NCBI GenBank assembly: GCA_028713395.1
Contig: JAQTOJ010000125.1
Location: 1 to 6,000 of the forward strand
DNA: 6,000 nt
Direction: 5' to 3'
From: Dehalococcoidales bacterium
GTDB lineage: Bacteria > Chloroflexota > Dehalococcoidia > Dehalococcoidales > Fen-1064
Below are positions 5,589 through 6,000 of this stretch, in pieces (the stretch's first letter is position 1; each line of letters opens with the position of its first letter). The position numbers and the translations under genes are program-made. The notes beneath the pieces were generated by a model. That model was not told the DNA's origin and did not search any database. It was given only the letters and a program-made list of their open reading frames with translations.

Positions 5589-6000
5589 AGAATCCGCCGT
5601 CAGCGGTACGTTTTATCCGGCATCAAAAAGGGAACTGGAAATTATGCTCAAGACGTTTATCGTTCCCGGCGTCGCGCAGCCTGAGGTAATCGGGTGTTAT
5701 CTGCCGCATGCCGGTTATGTTTATTCCGGTGCGGTCACGGGTGCAGCCATTTCCCGCCTGCCGCCTAAAGATACCTATATAGTCATGGGGCCGAGTCATA
5801 CCGGGGCGGGTGAACCCTTTAGCCTGATGCCGGAAGGCAAGTGGCAAACCCCGCTTGGTGAAATAGAAATCGATGCTGTTCTGTCCAACTTGATCTTGAA
5901 AAACACCCGTTATCTCAAACCCGATGAAAAAGCCCACCTTCAAGAGCATGCCGTAGAGGTGCAGTTACCTTTTATTCAGTACCTCCAGCCGAAAGCAAAA
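5578..6000 (+). CDS. amrB: AmmeMemoRadiSam system protein B, Memo domain (C-terminus beyond window)
   Basis: 141 codons are seen from the ATG at 5578, open to the right edge. GGAGG (5565-5569) lies 8 nt upstream, inside the end of the radical SAM gene. Diagnostic Memo-family motifs are AVSGTFYP (7-14), LPHAGYVYSGAV (42-53), MGPSH (70-74) and EHAVEVQLPFI (123-133). His44, His74 and His124 match conserved His positions of the metal site in the fold shared by Memo and class III extradiol dioxygenases (LigB-like). The 11-nt overlap implies translational coupling and joint function with the radical SAM enzyme. The family is normally about 260-280 residues, sometimes fused to AMMECR1; whether a fusion occurs here lies outside the window. 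Biochemical activity is not established to my knowledge. Confidence 0.93.
   Translation, partial: MKIRESAVSGTFYPASKRELEIMLKTFIVPGVAQPEVIGCYLPHAGYVYSGAVTGAAISRLPPKDTYIVMGPSHTGAGEPFSLMPEGKWQTPLGEIEIDAVLSNLILKNTRYLKPDEKAHLQEHAVEVQLPFIQYLQPKAK

Overview
This is an ordinary-looking chromosomal segment of about 50% GC from what is probably an anaerobic bacterium. Strong AGGAGG-type ribosome sites, TTGACA/TATAAT-type promoters, lipoproteins with Thr-rich stretches, a DUF2520-type reductase in the pantothenate operon and an AmmeMemoRadiSam locus would all fit anaerobic Firmicutes (Clostridia) or Chloroflexota such as Dehalococcoidia. The sequence alone does not decide between them. No mobile element, CRISPR array, tRNA or rRNA was seen.

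Region 1 (1-720). A lipoprotein gene on the minus strand runs off the left edge. It encodes a lipobox, a 74-residue Thr-rich spacer (57 Thr) and the start of a cupredoxin domain. Its upstream region holds a perfect TGTGA-N6-TCACA palindrome of the CRP/FNR type. The palindrome is centred exactly 41.5 bp upstream of the start predicted from a TAGAAT -10 box, which is the layout of a class II activator-dependent promoter.

Region 2 (721-4420, minus strand). This is a five-gene operon read in the order DUF2520 reductase, small lipoprotein, panD, panB, panC, with gaps of 30, 26 and 12 nt and a 4-nt overlap. PanB makes ketopantoate, the DUF2520 protein is the candidate ketopantoate reductase (PanG-like), PanD makes beta-alanine and PanC joins pantoate to beta-alanine. 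Together they would form a complete pantothenate (vitamin B5) pathway. The lipoprotein, which has a C-terminal run of seven Thr, has no obvious role in it. The operon starts at a near-consensus promoter (TTGACA-17-TAGTAT). A leader of about 169 nt follows, with two hairpins (one carrying a bulged A) and an intrinsic terminator directly before the first ribosome site. This looks like an attenuator or riboswitch, possibly of the pan RNA motif class.

Region 3 (4507-6000, plus strand). Divergent from the pan operon, an extended -10 promoter drives a radical SAM enzyme, which overlaps by 11 nt a Memo-domain protein that runs off the right edge. This pair is the core of the AmmeMemoRadiSam system, which is widely conserved and, as far as I know, has no assigned biochemical function. 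The third member, AMMECR1, would be expected just beyond the window.
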